Origin: Elusimicrobia bacterium CG06_land_8_20_14_3_00_38_11
GTDB taxonomy: Bacteria > Elusimicrobiota > UBA8919
Length of the DNA: 7,843 nt
Assembly (NCBI GenBank): GCA_002780205.1
Contig: PEVQ01000039.1
Location: forward strand, 1 to 7,843
Reading direction: 5' to 3'
Positions 5,253 to 7,843 of this stretch are shown here, in pieces. Under the pieces are notes generated by a model, which did not search any database, was not told where the DNA came from, and was given only the letters and a program-made list of their open reading frames with translations. The number at the start of each line of letters is the position of its first letter. Positions within the stretch are counted from its first letter, which is position 1. The position numbers and the translations under genes are program-made.

Positions 5253-5921
5253 ATGGATTTACAACTTTTGATAAACCGGACAAATGTTCGGGGTGAGTCG
5301 TCGTCGAGTCTCTCTGAAAATTTTTGCAAACCGAACAAATGTTCGGTTTTTCGGCTTGGCGTACTCGTTTCAGGTAGCGGAACAAATCTTCAAGCAATTA
5401 TGAATGCTTGCAGGAATAAAAGAGTCCCCGCTAAAGTTATAATTGTTATCTCAAACAAAAAAGATGCACTTGCATTACAAAGAGCAAAAAAGTATAATAT
5501 AAAAAGTGGTTTTATTGACCCTAAAAAGTATAATTTTGATAAAAAAGTGATTGAAATTTTAGAAAAACAGAAAGTTGATTTGGTTTGTCTCGCAGGATTT
5601 TTATTAAAACTTTCAAAAAAGTTTATTAAGAAATACAGGAACAGAATCTTGAATATTCATCCTGCACTTTTACCAAAATTTGGTGGCAAGAGAATGTATG
5701 GAATAAATGTTCATAAAGCAGTTCTTGAAGCAGGTGAAAAAAATTCCGGATGTACAGTTCATCTTGTAGACGAAAGATATGACCATGGGAAAATAATTTT
5801 ACAGAAAAAGGTCAAAGTTCTTAAAAACGATACACCAGAAACACTGCAGAAACGGGTTTTGAAACAGGAACATAAAATATATCCCGAAGCGATAAAATTG
5901 TTTATTAAGAGGTGTCTATGA
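5253..5921 (+). CDS. purN: Phosphoribosylglycinamide formyltransferase, with N-terminal repeat extension
   Basis: Transfers a formyl group from 10-formyl-tetrahydrofolate to GAR, the third step of purine synthesis. The conserved core begins at residue 34 (RLGVLVSGSGTNLQAIM) with the phosphate-binding GSGTN at 41-45. The catalytic NIHPALLP (Asn134, His136) and DERYDHGK with Asp177 match the Asn106/His108/Asp144 triad of the E. coli enzyme. The core of 189 residues fits the family length. The first 33 residues are extra, rich in Ser and Asn, and coded largely by two palindromic repeats (5276-5291 and 5331-5346) with 39 nt between. The ATG at 5253 follows the purM stop by 1 nt with a GGAG at 5239-5242, so it is the natural operon start. 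A non-ATG start nearer the core cannot be excluded, but I see no good Shine-Dalgarno sequence for one. The 3' end overlaps purB by ATGA. Confidence 0.94.
   Translation: MDLQLLINRTNVRGESSSSLSENFCKPNKCSVFRLGVLVSGSGTNLQAIMNACRNKRVPAKVIIVISNKKDALALQRAKKYNIKSGFIDPKKYNFDKKVIEILEKQKVDLVCLAGFLLKLSKKFIKKYRNRILNIHPALLPKFGGKRMYGINVHKAVLEAGEKNSGCTVHLVDERYDHGKIILQKKVKVLKNDTPETLQKRVLKQEHKIYPEAIKLFIKRCL
5276..5291 (+). repeat. Palindromic repeat, copy 2 (CCGGACAAATGTTCGG)
   Basis: One mismatch from the 16-mer in pyrE. It is read in the same frame as in pyrE (RTNVR), here in residues 9-13 of PurN. The mismatch breaks one pair of the stem. Between copies 2 and 3 the sequence holds a direct pair GAGTC...GAGTC (5295-5299 and 5306-5310) and an A/T run. 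Confidence 0.8.
5328..5351 (+). repeat. Palindromic repeat, copy 3, with T-run (terminator-like)
   Basis: Contains CCGAACAAATGTTCGG (5331-5346) extended by AAA and TTT to a perfect 10-bp inverted repeat (5328-5337 with 5340-5349). Five T residues (5347-5351) close it. It looks like a weak intrinsic terminator or attenuator but lies within the purN frame (PNKCSV), directly before the conserved core. It is read in a different frame from copies 1 and 2. Confidence 0.75.
5907..5920 (+). promoter_or_regulatory. Ribosome binding site deciding the purB start
   Basis: AAGAGG at 5907-5912 is 5 nt before ATG 5918. The alternative GTG at 5912 would overlap this Shine-Dalgarno sequence and adds only two residues. 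ATG 5918 also makes the ATGA overlap with the purN stop that is used at two other junctions in this operon. Confidence 0.75.
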
Positions 5922-7180
5922 TTGAACGGTATAGTTTTCCTGAGATGGCAAAAATCTGGGCGGATGAAAACAGATTTCAGAAAATGCTTGATGTTGAAAT
6001 TGCTGTTTGTGAAGCACTTAACAGGTTTGGTGAAATACCCGCGACTGCACTGGAAAAGATAAAAAAGAAAGCAAAATTTGATATCAAAAAAATTGAAGTG
6101 ATTGAAAAAACAGTTAAGCATGATGTGATTGCATTTTTGACAAATATTTCCGAAAATGTTGGTAAAGAGTCGGTATATATCCATAGAGGGCTTACCTCAT
6201 CCGATGTTTTAGATACAGCACTTGCGTTACAATTGAAAGATGCCTCTGAATTACTTCTGAAAGATTTACAAGAACTATCAGAGACAATAAAAAATCAAAC
6301 AAGAAAATATAAAAACACTTTAATGATAGGAAGAACACACGGAATACATGCAGAACCGATTACTTTCGGGCTGAAACTTGCCTCTTGGTATTCAGAAATT
6401 TTAAGAGATATTGAGCGGATTAAAATTGCAACTCAAAATATATCTTTTGGAAAAATTTCAGGTGCGGTTGGAGGATATGCACACATTGAACCGGAAATTG
6501 AAAAATATGTGATGAAAAAACTCGGACTTGAAAGAGAGCCGGTTTCTACACAAATTGTTCCAAGAGATAGACACGCACAATATCTTACAACACTTTCTAT
6601 AATTGCAACTTCAATTGAAAGATTTGCGACTGAAATAAGGACTCTTCAGAGAACAGAGATTGCTGAACTTGAAGAGCCGTTTACCGAAGGACAGAAGGGT
6701 TCGTCAGCGATGCCGCACAAAAGAAACCCGATAATCTGCGAACAGTTGTGTGGGCTTGCAAGAGTAATTAGAGCAAATGCACTAATATCTTTAGAAAATG
6801 TGGTACTCTGGAATGAAAGAGATATTTCACATTCGTCAACAGAAAGGATAATCATTCCTGATTCTACAATCTTGCTTGATTACATTCTTCAAAAAATGAA
6901 CTATGTGATTAAAAATCTAACTGTAAATATCGAAAAGATGCTTGAAAATCTTAAAATTACAAAAAATACAATCTTCTCACAACGGCTACTTTTGGAGATT
7001 GTTAAAAAAGGTTATTCACGAGAAAAAATCTATCTTGTTATTCAGAAGCTTAGCCAAGACGGGTTCAAAAACAAAAAAGAACTGAAAAAATTTCTCACGG
7101 AAAAAGAAATTAAAAATTGTTTTGACATAAATTATTACACAAGAAATATAAGAGTTATCTATAAGCGACTGAATATATGA
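5918..7180 (+). CDS. purB: Adenylosuccinate lyase
   Basis: Acts twice in purine synthesis: splits SAICAR to AICAR and fumarate, and adenylosuccinate to AMP and fumarate. A fumarase/aspartase-superfamily homotetramer is expected. It has 420 residues from ATG 5918 (422 from GTG 5912). Conserved positions: His68 and Asp69 in KHDVIAFL, His89 in YIHRGLTSSDVLDTA, GRTHGIHAEP at 138-147 with His141, and the flexible signature loop KGSSAMPHKRNP at 260-271 with catalytic Ser262/263. His68, His89 and His141 fall at the same numbers as in the B. subtilis enzyme. No tandem repeats are seen in the gene. Its stop overlaps the next start as ATGA. Confidence 0.97.
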   Translation: MIERYSFPEMAKIWADENRFQKMLDVEIAVCEALNRFGEIPATALEKIKKKAKFDIKKIEVIEKTVKHDVIAFLTNISENVGKESVYIHRGLTSSDVLDTALALQLKDASELLLKDLQELSETIKNQTRKYKNTLMIGRTHGIHAEPITFGLKLASWYSEILRDIERIKIATQNISFGKISGAVGGYAHIEPEIEKYVMKKLGLEREPVSTQIVPRDRHAQYLTTLSIIATSIERFATEIRTLQRTEIAELEEPFTEGQKGSSAMPHKRNPIICEQLCGLARVIRANALISLENVVLWNERDISHSSTERIIIPDSTILLDYILQKMNYVIKNLTVNIEKMLENLKITKNTIFSQRLLLEIVKKGYSREKIYLVIQKLSQDGFKNKKELKKFLTEKEIKNCFDINYYTRNIRVIYKRLNI

Positions 7181-7843
7181 TACCTTTTGTCATATTATTA
7201 GCATTTGTTTATGCTGTTGTTATCGGTGCAAACGATGCTGCTAACTCTTTTGGAAATTGGGTTGGTGCAAGGATTGGCAAAGTAATCATCGGGATGCTGC
7301 TTTGCGGATTGTTTGCGATATTTGGTGCGGTTGCAGAAGGGCATAAAGTCACAAAGACCATCGGCAGCGGCATTATACCTTCCTCATATCTTACAGCAGA
7401 GATGGCAGCGATTGGTATTATTGGTGCGATTTTATGGGTTGCGATTGTTACATATTTTGGTCTGCCGATAAGCGCTACACATTCTGTTGTTGGCGGCATA
7501 GCGGGTCTTGGGCTTGCAATGGCTGCTCCTGTAAACTGGCTTGTATTAAAAAAAATAGTTATCTGCTGGCTAGCGACACCAACCGCTTCTTGTCTTATCG
7601 CATATCTTACATTTTCTTTTGTGCTTTTTATCATTAAAAAACTGAAAATCCATAAAGAATTTTCAAAACTCAGCAAATATTTAATCACAGTGTCAAGTTG
7701 TTATGTTGCGTATACTTGGGGAGCAAACGATGTCGGGAATGCAGTAGCGCTTATATCTACCGCAAAAGTATTACCGTTAAAACTCAGTCTGTTCATTGGC
7801 GGGGTGGGAATCTGTATCGGTGTAGTTCTGTTTGGTTCAAAGG
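7177..7843 (+). CDS. PiT-family inorganic phosphate permease (3' partial)
   Basis: Membrane transporter of the PHO4/PiT family, probably cation-coupled phosphate uptake; some members (B. subtilis CysP) carry sulfate instead. The 222 visible residues begin at an ATG that overlaps the purB stop, and run off the window. The duplicated family signature is seen as GANDAANSFG at 17-26 and GANDVGNAV at 182-190, with PISATHSVVGG at 97-107. Hydrophobic spans are at about 2-17, 36-54, 76-95, 103-117, 127-153, 168-181 and 203-220. The first helix contains the GAND motif almost at the N-terminus, as in short prokaryotic PiT proteins. No Shine-Dalgarno sequence is seen, so translation may rely on coupling to purB. 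The role in this operon is inferred: phosphate for PRPP and nucleotide synthesis. Confidence 0.9.
   Translation, partial: MIPFVILLAFVYAVVIGANDAANSFGNWVGARIGKVIIGMLLCGLFAIFGAVAEGHKVTKTIGSGIIPSSYLTAEMAAIGIIGAILWVAIVTYFGLPISATHSVVGGIAGLGLAMAAPVNWLVLKKIVICWLATPTASCLIAYLTFSFVLFIIKKLKIHKEFSKLSKYLITVSSCYVAYTWGANDVGNAVALISTAKVLPLKLSLFIGGVGICIGVVLFGSK

Noticed and set aside
5759..6184. Antisense open frame of 141 codons opposite the purN end and purB start
   Set aside because: It crosses the junction of two certain genes; its Cys/Phe-rich product looks like back-translation of AT-rich coding DNA.
7209..7688. Antisense open frame of 159 codons opposite the permease
   Set aside because: It lies wholly against a well-supported PiT gene with family signatures; hydrophobic codon bias on the sense strand commonly opens the antisense frame. 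No recognisable motif.

Overview
The window is a dense, single-strand bacterial nucleotide-biosynthesis operon, AT-rich by eye (roughly one third G+C). Nine genes run left to right: pyrC (5' end missing) - pyrK - pyrD (class 1B) - pyrF - pyrE - purM - purN - purB - PiT-family phosphate transporter (3' end missing). Gaps between genes are -14, +31, +26, +15, -4, +1, -4 and -4 nt, so a single transcript is likely. No promoter, transcription terminator, RNA gene or insertion sequence can be supported, and no gene-free stretch exceeds 31 nt. The low G+C, the ORF style and the load of short repeats suggest an uncultured bacterium, perhaps a candidate phylum; I cannot assign a lineage from sequence alone. 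The PyrDB/PyrK pair implies NAD-linked, respiration-independent dihydroorotate oxidation, which fits an anaerobe.

Region 1 (2-4310) carries the last four steps of UMP synthesis: dihydroorotase, the two-subunit NAD-dependent dihydroorotate dehydrogenase, orotate phosphoribosyltransferase and OMP decarboxylase. Region 2 (4307-7180) carries three purine enzymes: AIR synthetase, GAR transformylase and adenylosuccinate lyase. Region 3 (7177-7843) is a PiT permease joined to purB by an ATGA overlap. Purine and pyrimidine genes thus sit in one translationally coupled string, with a likely phosphate importer at its visible end. Diagnostic catalytic motifs are present in every enzyme, and no gene is visibly frameshifted.

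The unusual content is inside the genes. At least nine short tandem tracts with a 7- or 8-nt period (all different in sequence) and a longer 30-nt duplication lie inside or at the edge of coding regions of pyrC, pyrK, pyrD and purM. Because 7 and 8 are not multiples of 3, any single-unit change would break the frame, yet all host genes remain open. The repeats code for loops between conserved blocks: a long insert between the third and fourth cysteines of the PyrK iron-sulfur site, an extension before the GGLSGP block of PyrD, and linkers in PyrC and PurM. A second class is palindromic. CCGAACAAATGTTCGG or a one-base variant occurs three times, once as a C-terminal extension of pyrE and twice within a 33-codon N-terminal extension of purN. 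A separate perfect hairpin, CGCCAAAT-TT-ATTTGGCG, lies in pyrE. I see no defence system, toxin or other new gene cassette; the repeat colonisation of essential genes is the most notable signal.
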